DNA of 64,000 nt from Streptomyces abyssomicinicus (lineage in GTDB: Bacteria; Actinomycetota; Actinomycetes; Streptomycetales; Streptomycetaceae): NCBI RefSeq assembly GCF_008974245.1, contig NZ_BBZI01000005.1:220180-284179 (forward strand), read 5' to 3'. The notes beneath the pieces were generated by a model. That model had not been told where the DNA came from, made no database searches, and saw only the letters and a list, made by a program, of their open reading frames with translations. The position numbers and the translations under genes are program-made. Below are positions 44,071-53,445 of this stretch, one piece after another; positions within the stretch are counted from its first letter, which is position 1; every line of letters starts with the position of its first letter.

Positions 44071-45042
44071 TCAGTCGTGCGGGCCGCGGGCGTGGTGCCG
44101 GTCGCGCCAGCCCCGGGGCGGCACCCCGTACGCGTCCTTGAAGACCCTGCTGAAGTGGGTCGCGTTCATGAAACCCCAGCTCCGCCCGATCGCCGCGACG
44201 GTCCGCGACCGCCCGGCGGGCCCGGCCAGCTCCCGCTTGCACGCATCGAGCCGCCGGGCACGTATCCAGTCCCCGAGGCTGATGCCCGCCCGGGACAGCA
44301 CGGCGTACAGATGCCGTACGGAGATGCCGTGCGCGGCCGCGATCCGGGCCGCCGACAGGTCGGGGTCGGCCAGGTGCTCCCGGATGTACTGCGTGATCCG
44401 CAGACTGAGCGTCGCCTCCAGGGGCCCCTTCGCAGGGCCGGCGTCCCCGTGCTGGGAGACCAGGAGGGCACGCAGCAGCTCGATGGTGGGGGCGACGACG
44501 GCCTCGTCGGCGTCGTCGCGGTGCAGCTCCTCGCTGACCGCGAGCTGCGAGAAGTACGTGTAGGCCAGCCGCGCGAGCGGGTTCCCGGCGCCGAACGTCA
44601 CCGTGGTGGTGTCCCGGAGCAGCCGGTCGGGCAGCGCGAGGGCTGCCAGCGGCAGCCGCAGGAAGTGGTGGTCGATGCCCTGGTCGAAGAGGAGCGTGTA
44701 CGGGGCGTCGGACCGCAGCATGGCGAACTCCCCGGGCCCCACGACGCATTCGCGCCCGTTCTGCACGCCGATGCTGGTGCCGGTCACCTGAAGGCTGAGG
44801 AAGAGGGACGGCTCCTCGTCCTTCCGTACGAGCCGCTCCGTGCGACGCAGTCTGACCGCCGTCGACCGTGCCGAACACACCCTGAGCGGCCCGACGGACC
44901 CGACGTCCATCCGTGCCCGGATCTCCCCGGCCGGAGGCCGGTGGTCGATGTCGACGACCACCACCGAGCCCCACACCGCGTCCCGGATGACCTCCTCGCG
45001 GTCCTGCGGCCGTATGGACGTGGTGTCCAGCGCCGGACTCAT
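44071..45042 (-). CDS. AraC-family transcriptional regulator
   Basis: A 323-residue regulator. Residues ~30-200 form an AraC_binding_2-type (cupin-like) sensor. Residues ~215-315 are the double helix-turn-helix: DLSAARIAAAHGISVRHLY is the first HTH and SRTVAAIGRSWGFMNATHF the second, ending with the FSRVFKDAYGVPPRGWR signature. ATG 45042 is chosen as the first start within the conserved length; no strong RBS is seen. It is divergent from the small peptidoglycan-binding protein gene and may control it, but no direct-repeat operator stands out in the 244-bp gap. Confidence 0.87.
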   Translation of the reverse strand: MSPALDTTSIRPQDREEVIRDAVWGSVVVVDIDHRPPAGEIRARMDVGSVGPLRVCSARSTAVRLRRTERLVRKDEEPSLFLSLQVTGTSIGVQNGRECVVGPGEFAMLRSDAPYTLLFDQGIDHHFLRLPLAALALPDRLLRDTTTVTFGAGNPLARLAYTYFSQLAVSEELHRDDADEAVVAPTIELLRALLVSQHGDAGPAKGPLEATLSLRITQYIREHLADPDLSAARIAAAHGISVRHLYAVLSRAGISLGDWIRARRLDACKRELAGPAGRSRTVAAIGRSWGFMNATHFSRVFKDAYGVPPRGWRDRHHARGPHD

Positions 45043-45286
45043 CCGGTGCACCCCGCCCGCCCCGGCACCACCTTGGTTCCTCGCTCCACGCGCCCCCCTC
45101 GACACGGATGGTTCCGGGACGAGTGTGGGTGACGCGTACCCGCGGTGCAACCGCCGGGGTGCGGGAGAGGCGGTGTGCCGGCATGGCGAGCAAAGCATCC
45201 GGCACGCACGGCAAAGTCACGGCTCTCCGACGGGCCTAAGTTCCCTCAGCGATACACCACTTCCACCGGATCGGACGGGGACCCCT

Positions 45287-45751
45287 ATGCACCTCTCCAT
45301 ACGTCGGGCCATCAGAACCGCCGGCACGGTCGTCGCCGCGACGGTCGCACTGCTCGGCGCCGCGGCGACCGCTGCTCCCGGGGCCTCCGCGGCGGCCGGC
45401 GACCCCTATACCTGCGACACGTACGAGGCCCGCTTCATGGCCTCGCACTCGGCGACCATGAAGGTCAGCGCGTGGATCCCTTACAGCTTCGGGATCTACA
45501 GCACGGAGTGCACGCTCCGCCAGAACGACCAGGGAAGCGGAGTGAGGGCACTCCAGAGGAGCCTGAAGTACTGCTACCAGCAGAACATCGCCGTGGACGG
45601 GTCCTTCGGCCCGGCCACCTTCATCGCTCTGAAGAACGCGCAGAGCAAGCTCGCCGGGGTCGACTCCGACGGGGTGTACGGCTACTACACCGGCCGTGCC
45701 ATCAAGTTCCCCTACTTCACTCCCACCGGCGCGTTCTACACGTGCCGCTGA
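45287..45751 (+). CDS. Small secreted peptidoglycan-binding-like protein
   Basis: A 154-residue exported protein. Signal peptide with a clean AxA site (GASAAAG). The mature part has four cysteines and a PGB_1-like three-helix domain at residues ~85-145 (GVRALQRSLKYCYQQNIAVDGSFGPATFIALKNAQ). This type binds cell-wall peptidoglycan or serves as an extracellular inhibitor. ATG 45287 follows GGGGA. It lies just before a large cell-wall-type enzyme on the same strand, though 93 bp and no coupling separate them. Confidence 0.82.
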   Translation: MHLSIRRAIRTAGTVVAATVALLGAAATAAPGASAAAGDPYTCDTYEARFMASHSATMKVSAWIPYSFGIYSTECTLRQNDQGSGVRALQRSLKYCYQQNIAVDGSFGPATFIALKNAQSKLAGVDSDGVYGYYTGRAIKFPYFTPTGAFYTCR

Positions 45752-45844
45752 CCGCCAGGAGCACGAGGCGATGACCGAAGCGGGGGGTGCCGGACGGTGC
45801 CCCCCGCTCCCGCGTAGGTAAGGACAGGGAAGTTGAGACGCAGC

Positions 45845-48800
45845 ATGTTCAGACGCCTGCGCGCCGTAGCGGCCTCGGCGGCCGCGCTCGCGGTCGCGGT
45901 CGGTATCGGCGCGCCACAGGCGTCCGCCGACGGTTCGCGCCCGCGGGCGGTCGACGGCCGGCCGGCCGGGACGGAGGCCGCGCCGAGGGACGACGGCGAG
46001 TCCACGGGCGCGAAGCCCGCGTTCAAGCCCTCGGCGGTGACGGAGGACCGTCGCGCCGCCGTACTCGGTGAGGACTTCGCCGGCTCCGAGGACCGTGCGT
46101 TCACCACCTCCGGAGACGCCACCGGGTTCCATGTGATGGTGGCCGAGGAGAAGAAGGGCTACGGGTGGCGGACCGCCGCCACCCTGTCCGAGGCCGGTTT
46201 CGAGACGGACGCCTGGATCGGCAACGCCTGCGTGACGGAGTCCGGCCGGTACGCCGCCGTGGCGTACGCGCCCCGGACGTTCACCAACAAGCCCGAGCTG
46301 ATGAGCCGGGGCGCCTTCACCGCGATCGTCGACCTCGTCACCGGGAACGTCCGCAAGCTGCCCTTCCAGGCGTCCCTGGGCTACTTCTCGCCGGGCTGCG
46401 GCAGCGGTGAGAACGCGGTCTTCTCCCAGTTCACCGATGAGGTGTCCTCGGCCACCTCCGAGACGCGGCTGATCACCGTCGCCGGGCCGAGCGGGACGAC
46501 GCGCAAGGTTCGCCTGGACGGGCAGATCACCTCGGCGGTACCCGTCGGCGGACACGTCGTCGCCGCCCAGGGCCGTCGGATCGTGGAGATCGACGGCCGG
46601 AAGGTACGGGTGGTGGCCCGTACCCACGGCGTGCCGTTCCAGCTCAAGCCGGACGCGGACGGCGGCGTCGCCTTCATCGACCGTCTGCCCGGCGCGGCGC
46701 GCTCCGCCGCACAGGCCGACGCCGGGCCCGAAGCCGCCGTCTTCCGCGTCACCCCCGCACAGCTGCGCTCGCCGGCGGCGAAGAACACCGCCCAGCGACT
46801 GGCCAGGGGGAAGCTGACCGCCTTCGACCTGGCCAGGGCGGCGGACGGCACGGTCTTCGTCACGGGCACCGCCCGTACGGAGCAGGGCGGAAAGCTCCCC
46901 GGCTCGGTGCGCAACCCGGGGGGCATAGCCAAGAACGCGCGCATCTCCAGTCACGGCCGCGCCGCCCTCACCACCGCGTGGGCCGACGGCAAGGACCCGC
47001 GGACATCCTCCAGGGACGCCCTGGCGGCCCGGCCGGCAAGGGTGACCCTGAAGGCGCTGGGCACCGGCGAGAGCGTGACACTCGACGCCATGCCGCACGA
47101 GCGCGTCGGCAGCGCGAAGGCGCAGGACACCTCGCTCGCGACCAGCCCGGCCCTGCCCCGGCCGGTGGAGGCGGAGGCGGACGCGAAATCGTTCCGTTCG
47201 GCCGCCGAGTCGCCGGTCGAGGCGGACCGCACCTGCTCCGTCCCGCGCGGCGACATACGCAAGCAGGCGTTCCAGCCGACCCCCCGGCAGGTCGAATGGG
47301 CGGTGGACCAGGCCGTGGTGAGAAACCTCAACGCGCACGCGAGCCGCCCGGCCGACTGGAAGGGGATGGGCATGCCCGCGTACTCGCCCCAGACGTTGTT
47401 CCCTCTCCGGTCCCTGACCGGCGGGACCGGCGACGACTGGCGCATCCCCGCGCAGATCCTGCTGGGCATCACCGCGCAGGAGTCCAACATGTGGCAGGCC
47501 ACCCGCTACGCGGTGCCCGGCGTCACGGCCAACCCTCTGGTCGGCAACTTCTACGGCGTGCAGTACTCGGCCGACGGCACGCAGCACGACCCCTGGGCGA
47601 TCGACTGGGCGGAAGCCGACTGCGGCTACGGCATCACCCAGGTCACCGACGGGATGCGACTGCCGGACAAGGGCCAGCTCACGCTGAGTCCGGTCCAGCA
47701 GGAAGCCGTGGCCCTCGACTACGCCGCCAACATCGCCAAGGGCGCGGACATCCTCGCCGACAAGTGGAACCAGACCCGGGCCGACGGTCTCGTCGTCAAC
47801 AACGGCGAACCGAAATGGATCGAGAACTGGTTCTTCGCCCTGTGGGCCTACAACTCCGGCTACTACCCCGAGGCCGAGGCGCACAAGTACTCGGGCAAGT
47901 GGGGCGTGGGCTGGACCAACAACCCGGCGAACCCCCTGTGGAAGGAGAACCGCAACCCGTTCCTGGAGTCCGACGGAGGCGGCGACCAGTACGCCGACGC
48001 CAAGGACCCGCAGAACTGGCCGTACCAGGAGAAGGTGATCGGCTGGGCGGCCCGCCCGATCTCCGCGATGTTCGCGCCGGGCGACTTCCAGCCCGGTTAC
48101 CGGCAGGCGACCTGGCTGACCCCCGGCTTCCGCACCACCGCGAAGCCGCCGATCGACCTGTTCTGTGACAGCGGGAACGACTGCGCACCTTCGAAGATCG
48201 GCGAGGACGCCACCAACCACACCGGCGGCGGACCGTGCCTGCTCCCCGGTGAGGACACCGATCCGCTGTACCTCAAGTGCTGGTACCACCAGCCCGCGAC
48301 CTGGAAGGACTGCGGTCCCGCCGTAAGGGCCTGTGGCTATCCACTGCACCGGTTCAACACCGGCTACGTGGAGCAGCCGGACGGCTCCGCCTACCCCCCG
48401 AGGTGTTCGGCCGGACTGCCGGCCGGCAGCCTCGTGGTCGACGACATCCCCGCCGGGGCCACACCCGGCGGCTCCGACAACCGCGACTGCGGGCCGTCGG
48501 AGTCGGCGGGAACGTTCACGTTCGACTTCGCCTCACCTTCCGGCCGGATCGATCTCCACCAGATCGGCGCCGGATACGACAACCACTTCTGGTTCTCGCA
48601 CACCCGTCAGCAGCGCGGCACCGAGCCGCCCCGTGCCAAGGTCACCGGTACCTGGGCCCTGGGAGGCAACCACCGCGGCTGGATGAGGGCATGGGTGCAT
48701 CTGCCCGACCATGGAGCCCACACCCGCCAGGCCCTCTACTCGGTGCTGGGGACCGACTCCACCAGTCCGCACCGCGCCAAACCCCAGCGGGTGATGACCA

Positions 48801-49870
48801 ACAAGTGGGTGTCGCTCGGCGCGTTCAACTTCACCGGCCAGCCCCGCGTCTCCCTGTCGAACATCACCGGGGACGGCAACGGAACCGAGGACGTGGCCTG
48901 GGACGCCGTGGCGTTCCAGCCGCTGGGCGGGAAGCCCCGCGACCAGATCGTGGCCATGGGTGACTCGTACTCCTCGGGCGAAGGTGTCACGGAAGGAGCT
49001 GGCGGCGTGGACTACTACCCGGAGACCGACTTCTACAACGGTGAGAAGGAGACCATGAACGGCTGCCACCGGTCCCGCAAGGCGTGGTCCCGGCAGGCGG
49101 TCCTCCCCGGACGTGCTTCCTCGATCGGCGCACTGGCCGATGCCGGGGACCCGTCCCTGGACTTCCAGTTCGTCGCCTGCTCGGGAGCGCGGCACTACCA
49201 CCTCATCGGCGAGGGTCAGCATCACGAGCCGGGCCAGATCGCCCAGGGGGCGCTGGACCAGCACACCTCGCTGGTGACGGTCTCGATCGGCGGCAACGAC
49301 GCGAGGTTCGCCGACGTCGCCACGAAATGCGTCCTTCCGGGGATCCCGCACTGCTCCGACGCCAGCATCGGCGCCGTCGACCCGGACACCGGGGACAAGA
49401 TCCCGGACGAGGAGACGGGCCCGCTGGAGGCATGGGCGCCCGTCTGGATGCATGACACGGTGCGTCCCCGCCTGGCCACCACCCTGAAGAGCATCCAGGA
49501 ACGCGCTCCGAACGCGCGGATCGTCCTGATGGGCTATCCCCGACTCCTGACCGGGGCGACCTGCGCGAACATCAACGAGCAGAACAAGGTCTGGCTGAAC
49601 GGGCTGGCGGACGTACTGGCGGCCGAGATGGCCGGCGCCGTCGCGGACGCCAACTCCCGGTACGGGACCCGCGCCGTCTTCTCCGACCCGCGCGACGAGT
49701 TCGAGGGGAAGGGAATCTGCGGCGATCCGGAAGGGCTCCACGGCGTCATCCTCACCGGCCACTCGCAGGCCGACCTGGGGGTCACCTCGAGCAAGTCCTT
49801 CCACCCGAACCTCCACGGAGCCACGCTCTACGCCGACGCCCTGGAGGCCACGCTGAACTCCCTGCGGTAG
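45845..49870 (+). CDS. Multidomain secreted protein: lytic-transglycosylase-like, golvesin-like and SGNH hydrolase
   Basis: A 1341-residue exported protein. Signal peptide ends at ASADG (~residue 30). Residues ~60-390 form a beta-propeller-like region. Residues ~500-680 resemble a soluble lytic transglycosylase: ITAQESNMWQ with candidate catalytic Glu546 and DCGYGITQVTDG. A Cys-rich linker follows. Residues ~900-1035 match a golvesin/xanthan-lyase-like CBM (GGNHRGWMRAWVHLP ... DVAWDAVAFQPL). Residues ~1035-1341 are an SGNH esterase: GDSYSSGEG with Ser1041, SIGGNDARF and FHPNLHG. ATG 45845 has AGGGAAG 12 bp upstream; TTG 45833 is too close to it. Likely a cell-wall-directed deacylase/glycanase. 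Confidence 0.8.
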   Translation: MFRRLRAVAASAAALAVAVGIGAPQASADGSRPRAVDGRPAGTEAAPRDDGESTGAKPAFKPSAVTEDRRAAVLGEDFAGSEDRAFTTSGDATGFHVMVAEEKKGYGWRTAATLSEAGFETDAWIGNACVTESGRYAAVAYAPRTFTNKPELMSRGAFTAIVDLVTGNVRKLPFQASLGYFSPGCGSGENAVFSQFTDEVSSATSETRLITVAGPSGTTRKVRLDGQITSAVPVGGHVVAAQGRRIVEIDGRKVRVVARTHGVPFQLKPDADGGVAFIDRLPGAARSAAQADAGPEAAVFRVTPAQLRSPAAKNTAQRLARGKLTAFDLARAADGTVFVTGTARTEQGGKLPGSVRNPGGIAKNARISSHGRAALTTAWADGKDPRTSSRDALAARPARVTLKALGTGESVTLDAMPHERVGSAKAQDTSLATSPALPRPVEAEADAKSFRSAAESPVEADRTCSVPRGDIRKQAFQPTPRQVEWAVDQAVVRNLNAHASRPADWKGMGMPAYSPQTLFPLRSLTGGTGDDWRIPAQILLGITAQESNMWQATRYAVPGVTANPLVGNFYGVQYSADGTQHDPWAIDWAEADCGYGITQVTDGMRLPDKGQLTLSPVQQEAVALDYAANIAKGADILADKWNQTRADGLVVNNGEPKWIENWFFALWAYNSGYYPEAEAHKYSGKWGVGWTNNPANPLWKENRNPFLESDGGGDQYADAKDPQNWPYQEKVIGWAARPISAMFAPGDFQPGYRQATWLTPGFRTTAKPPIDLFCDSGNDCAPSKIGEDATNHTGGGPCLLPGEDTDPLYLKCWYHQPATWKDCGPAVRACGYPLHRFNTGYVEQPDGSAYPPRCSAGLPAGSLVVDDIPAGATPGGSDNRDCGPSESAGTFTFDFASPSGRIDLHQIGAGYDNHFWFSHTRQQRGTEPPRAKVTGTWALGGNHRGWMRAWVHLPDHGAHTRQALYSVLGTDSTSPHRAKPQRVMTNKWVSLGAFNFTGQPRVSLSNITGDGNGTEDVAWDAVAFQPLGGKPRDQIVAMGDSYSSGEGVTEGAGGVDYYPETDFYNGEKETMNGCHRSRKAWSRQAVLPGRASSIGALADAGDPSLDFQFVACSGARHYHLIGEGQHHEPGQIAQGALDQHTSLVTVSIGGNDARFADVATKCVLPGIPHCSDASIGAVDPDTGDKIPDEETGPLEAWAPVWMHDTVRPRLATTLKSIQERAPNARIVLMGYPRLLTGATCANINEQNKVWLNGLADVLAAEMAGAVADANSRYGTRAVFSDPRDEFEGKGICGDPEGLHGVILTGHSQADLGVTSSKSFHPNLHGATLYADALEATLNSLR

Positions 49871-49877
49871 CGGACAC

Positions 49878-49943
49878 CCCGCCGGCACGGCGGGCCCGGG
49901 GCGGACACACAGCGGCGCCGCCACGCGATCCTCGCGCGGCGGC
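49878..49943 (+). terminator. Double hairpin after the SGNH gene
   Basis: CCCGCCG-GCA-CGGCGGG (49878-49894) and a second 11-bp stem with one mismatch (49917-49943), both just past the stop. The remaining gap to 50121 has no other visible element. Confidence 0.5.
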
Positions 49944-50121
49944 GGCCGGTCGCGGCCCGGGAGTCACGGATGTGCACGGTTCCGGTCACGGCCGCGGCCC
50001 CGAGGCCGTGACCCGGCCCGCCACTGCGCATGTCTGCGTCAACGGAAGGCGCACCGGGCGACCGCTCCACCAGGGTTACCTCAAGTACCTTGTCTGCACA
50101 CGGACTTGAGGGGGCTTGGAC

Positions 50122-53100
50122 GTGCACTACGGGGAACGCGAAGCGCTGCCGGCCTGTTCGGCCAATCCGCGGATGGGGACCAGGGAGGGGTTCGACGTCC
50201 AGCGGCAGCTGGAGGCGGTGGTACAGGACTTCCGTTCGAGCGACCCGCCCATGCCCGTCGTCGTCCTGCACTCGGACGACGACACCGGCGCGCGGAGCAT
50301 CGCGACGGAGCTGTGCGAGGTGCAGAAGAGCCACGGCACCCGGTGCGCCGTCCCGTCGGCGATGGCAGGAGGGCGCCGGCCGGCACAGCCCGACCAGGGC
50401 GCGGGGCCGGACGACGTCAGGGCGGAGGGGTTACGCAACGCGATACGCGCGGTCGGTGAGCTCAGTGATCCGAAGAAGTGGAACGGCGTCGGCTCGCGCG
50501 CCGACCGGGACCGTTCGGACTACCGGCGGTACGCCTTCCCCCGGACCCGGTTCGTCGTCGCGGTCGACGACGCCGTGAAGAGGTGGGCGGAGTCGGCCCC
50601 GGCGGGCGAGGCGGACCGGCGGGCCTCCGAGAAGGCGTTGCTGAGGGCGTTGGTGGACGAGCGTCGTCCCCGGTTCTCCCACTGGGTGCCGCGGCGAACG
50701 GTCAGCGACATGAGCCACGTGTTCCCGATGGTCATCATGACGATCGGCGCCGCCACCCTGGCGGCGACCTTCGCAGACGTCTCGGGTCTCATGGCGGCGC
50801 TCTGCGGCACCGGCCTCGTGGCGCTGCTCCTGATCCTCAACTTCGTGCCGCGGAGCATGCCGGTCTTCCAGTGGCTGCGCAGGGAGTGCCGTTGGTTCAT
50901 GACCACCACGTTCCTGCGGGCGGCCGCCGCGCAGAGCCGGCCCGTCGCCGCGTCGCCGTTGCGGCCGCTGCGGTCCCGGGACGCCGTCGCGGCGCGTCTT
51001 TACGAGGTCGCCCAGGCCATGACCGACAGCCAGGAGAAGGACGCCTTCCGGCTGCGGCTGCACGTGCTGGCCCTGCTCGAGGACCTGCGGGACAGCCACC
51101 GTCGGTGGAGCTGGGACCTTCGCGGGTTCAAGCGGCTCCGGCCGCCCATGATGTTCCTCCCGGTGGCGGACGCGGACAACGGGGGGATCGAGCTGATCAA
51201 GGCCGTCAGCGACATCCGCAGCCGTCGCAGTGAGCTCGACCCGCTGCTGGTGGTCGCCGCCGTGCCCTGCGACAGCATCGAGCTCCTGAGGCGCGGCCTT
51301 CCGGCGGAAAGGGGAGCGGAAGCGGGAACGGCCGGGGGCGGCGGGCGTGCGCGGGAGGCCGACCGGACACAGCTCTCCGACTGGCACATGGCGTGGGCCG
51401 TCAACCTGCGCGTGGGCCAGTCCCCGAGCCACTGGGGCGGTCTGCCCTGGGTGGTGAGCATCCCGGTGCCCGCGAAGGAGCGCCAGACCCCGCTGGACAC
51501 GGGGCAGTGTGTGAAGGCGTCCACGAGGCGCACCGTCGCCCGGGTGGTGTGGTCGGCGCAGACGCTCGCCCTGTCGCTGGCCCTGCTGGCCGGGGGCACC
51601 GTCGCGTACGCCGACGTGCTGTCCGACCGGCACTGCTCCACCACCTGGCTGACCGCGAACCGGGACACCCACCGCAAGGCCGCTTCCGGCGACCGCACCG
51701 GGGAGTGCATCGGGATCGCCACGGAGGGAGTGCGGTTCTCCACATGGCTGCCGGGCGGCGACAGTGAACCGGCCGACGGGAAGGGGTCCCGCTCGGGCGG
51801 TGCGCCCTGGACCCTGTCCCAGCTGGAGACGAGGATCGCGGAGCAGAACGAGACGGCCCTGGGGGCAGGCCGGGGCAAGTACGTCACGGTGGTCTACGCG
51901 GGGCCGCTCAGTGCCGACGAACGGCGCGGCTACTCACCCGTGAAGGGGCTGGAGGAGCTCGGCGGTGTGTACCTCGCCCAGGCGGTGGTGAACGAGGCGT
52001 CCAGTGTGAAGCTGCGCGTGCTCGTGGCCAACGGGGGCGTCGACCTGCGTGACCAGGTCGAGATGGCCGAGCTGATCGCCGCGTACGCCGAGCGGGACCC
52101 GACACTGGTGGGCGTGGTCGGGACGGGCCGGGACCTCGACTCCAGCGAGGAGACGACGCGAACGCTCCGGCGGGCGGGGCTGCCCGTCGTGTCCGGGACC
52201 AACTCCGCCACCTACCTGCCGAAGCAGTTCGCCAACTGGTTCAGCCTCGCCGCGCCGGACGACTGGCAGACCTCGCAACTCGGCCTGATAGCACGGCAGC
52301 TGCGCCGGGCGGCCGGGGAACGGCGGCCGCCCGCCATGGTGGTCGCCCGCGACACCAAGGCTTCCGACGACCGGTACACGGAGGAACAGGCCCACTATGG
52401 CGGAGAGATGCTCGACCGGGAGGACTTCGCCCTGCAGGATCCGTTGTCGTACGCCCTCAGCCCGGGTGGCGATCCGGAGTTCCGGGGGCCGGCCCAGAAG
52501 ATCTGTGAGAGCGCCGACGTGCCATCGGTGATCTACTTCGCCGGCCGGGTGGAGGACGTCAGCCCCTTCATGGAACAGCTCGGCACGCATTCGGGATGCG
52601 CCGGCCGGGAGATGTCCGTCATCACCGGTGACGACCTGTCCAAGGCCGTCTTCGCGCCCGGCAACGAGAGTGTGGCTCCCAAGGTCACGCTGTACCACGC
52701 GGCGCTGGCGGAGCTGCGCAAGGCCGCTCGGGACACCGAGTTCTACAACCACGCCGCGGAGTACCTGCCCGGCGTCGGCGACACGGTGCGTCACGACTCG
52801 CCCGCGCTGGCCAGCGGGCAGACCGCCCTGTCGTACGACGCGACCCGGGCCCTGTTCGACGCGGCCTCCCGTGACGACACCGCCCAGAGCAGGAGCTCCA
52901 CCTGGGTCAATCTGCGGGCCGTACGGCTCCACGGTATGGCCACCGGCACGATCGACTTCCGGCAGGCGCCGCTCTACGCGGGCCGCAAGGGGCACAGCAT
53001 CGCCCTCATGGAGGTCCGTCGCCGCGAGAACGGGTCCTCGCACTCCCGGGTGGTGTGCAGCCGGGTGGCCGGGGACGCGCGGCCGCTCACGGAGAGGGAA

Positions 53101-53130
53101 TGCGCGATCGGGAAGGGGAGCGCCGACTGA
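50122..53130 (+). CDS. Membrane protein joining degenerate P-loop-like cytoplasmic region to extracellular type-1 periplasmic-binding domain
   Basis: A 1002-residue protein. Residues ~40-75 look like an NTPase P-loop strand-loop-helix (VVVLHSDDDTGARS), but the lysine is Arg or absent. Two membrane helices lie at ~200-247 and a third at ~474-500. Residues ~560-960 are outside the cell and resemble branched-chain amino-acid-binding (type 1) proteins, including GVVGTGRD and LPVVSGTNSATYL ... WFSLAAPDDWQ. GTG 50122 has GAGGGGG 7 bp upstream; TTG 50116 is too close to it. Codon 104 is TTA. It looks like a one-protein sensor that links an extracellular ligand to a cytoplasmic domain. No partner gene identifies the signal. 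Confidence 0.6.
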   Translation: MHYGEREALPACSANPRMGTREGFDVQRQLEAVVQDFRSSDPPMPVVVLHSDDDTGARSIATELCEVQKSHGTRCAVPSAMAGGRRPAQPDQGAGPDDVRAEGLRNAIRAVGELSDPKKWNGVGSRADRDRSDYRRYAFPRTRFVVAVDDAVKRWAESAPAGEADRRASEKALLRALVDERRPRFSHWVPRRTVSDMSHVFPMVIMTIGAATLAATFADVSGLMAALCGTGLVALLLILNFVPRSMPVFQWLRRECRWFMTTTFLRAAAAQSRPVAASPLRPLRSRDAVAARLYEVAQAMTDSQEKDAFRLRLHVLALLEDLRDSHRRWSWDLRGFKRLRPPMMFLPVADADNGGIELIKAVSDIRSRRSELDPLLVVAAVPCDSIELLRRGLPAERGAEAGTAGGGGRAREADRTQLSDWHMAWAVNLRVGQSPSHWGGLPWVVSIPVPAKERQTPLDTGQCVKASTRRTVARVVWSAQTLALSLALLAGGTVAYADVLSDRHCSTTWLTANRDTHRKAASGDRTGECIGIATEGVRFSTWLPGGDSEPADGKGSRSGGAPWTLSQLETRIAEQNETALGAGRGKYVTVVYAGPLSADERRGYSPVKGLEELGGVYLAQAVVNEASSVKLRVLVANGGVDLRDQVEMAELIAAYAERDPTLVGVVGTGRDLDSSEETTRTLRRAGLPVVSGTNSATYLPKQFANWFSLAAPDDWQTSQLGLIARQLRRAAGERRPPAMVVARDTKASDDRYTEEQAHYGGEMLDREDFALQDPLSYALSPGGDPEFRGPAQKICESADVPSVIYFAGRVEDVSPFMEQLGTHSGCAGREMSVITGDDLSKAVFAPGNESVAPKVTLYHAALAELRKAARDTEFYNHAAEYLPGVGDTVRHDSPALASGQTALSYDATRALFDAASRDDTAQSRSSTWVNLRAVRLHGMATGTIDFRQAPLYAGRKGHSIALMEVRRRENGSSHSRVVCSRVAGDARPLTERECAIGKGSAD

Positions 53131-53445
53131 GCCCCGGCGCAGTCGGGGCGCAGCCGCACGCAGGTCCCTGGGCGATGGCCGTCAGGAGCGCGCGGGGGAC
53201 CGGAAGCCCCAGGCCGGAGCCGGAGGCGCCGCCGCACCCCTCGCGGACCGCGTTGCGCGGTTCGACGGGGCGCGGCGGCACCGCAGCGTCAGTCGCGGCC
53301 GGGGCGGTGGTCCGCGGACCAGGCCCTGGCCCGCACCCCGTGGCCGGTGTGGCTGCCCGTGGCCGCGGTCGTGACCGGCCCGGTGAGCGGTCTGCTCACC
53401 CGACTGGTCCTGCACCTGCGGCCGCCGCCGGGGGAGTAATGAGGC
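53131..53445. other. Gap between sensor-like gene and YoaK gene
   Basis: 315 bp. The frame of the preceding gene stays open beyond its TGA up to TAA at 53437, and its last ~30 codons (from GTG 53349) read like one hydrophobic helix (VWLPVAAVVTGPVSGLL), but no RBS precedes that GTG. GGGGGAG at about 53430-53435 serves the next gene. No terminator or operator is convincing. Confidence 0.35.

Noticed and set aside
45236..48349. Minus-strand open frame of 1037 codons opposite the SGNH protein
   Set aside because: Antisense of a protein with signal peptide and catalytic motifs; no domain seen.
53349..53439. 30-codon hydrophobic open frame before the YoaK gene
   Set aside because: No RBS before the GTG; it is simply the open continuation of the preceding gene's frame.
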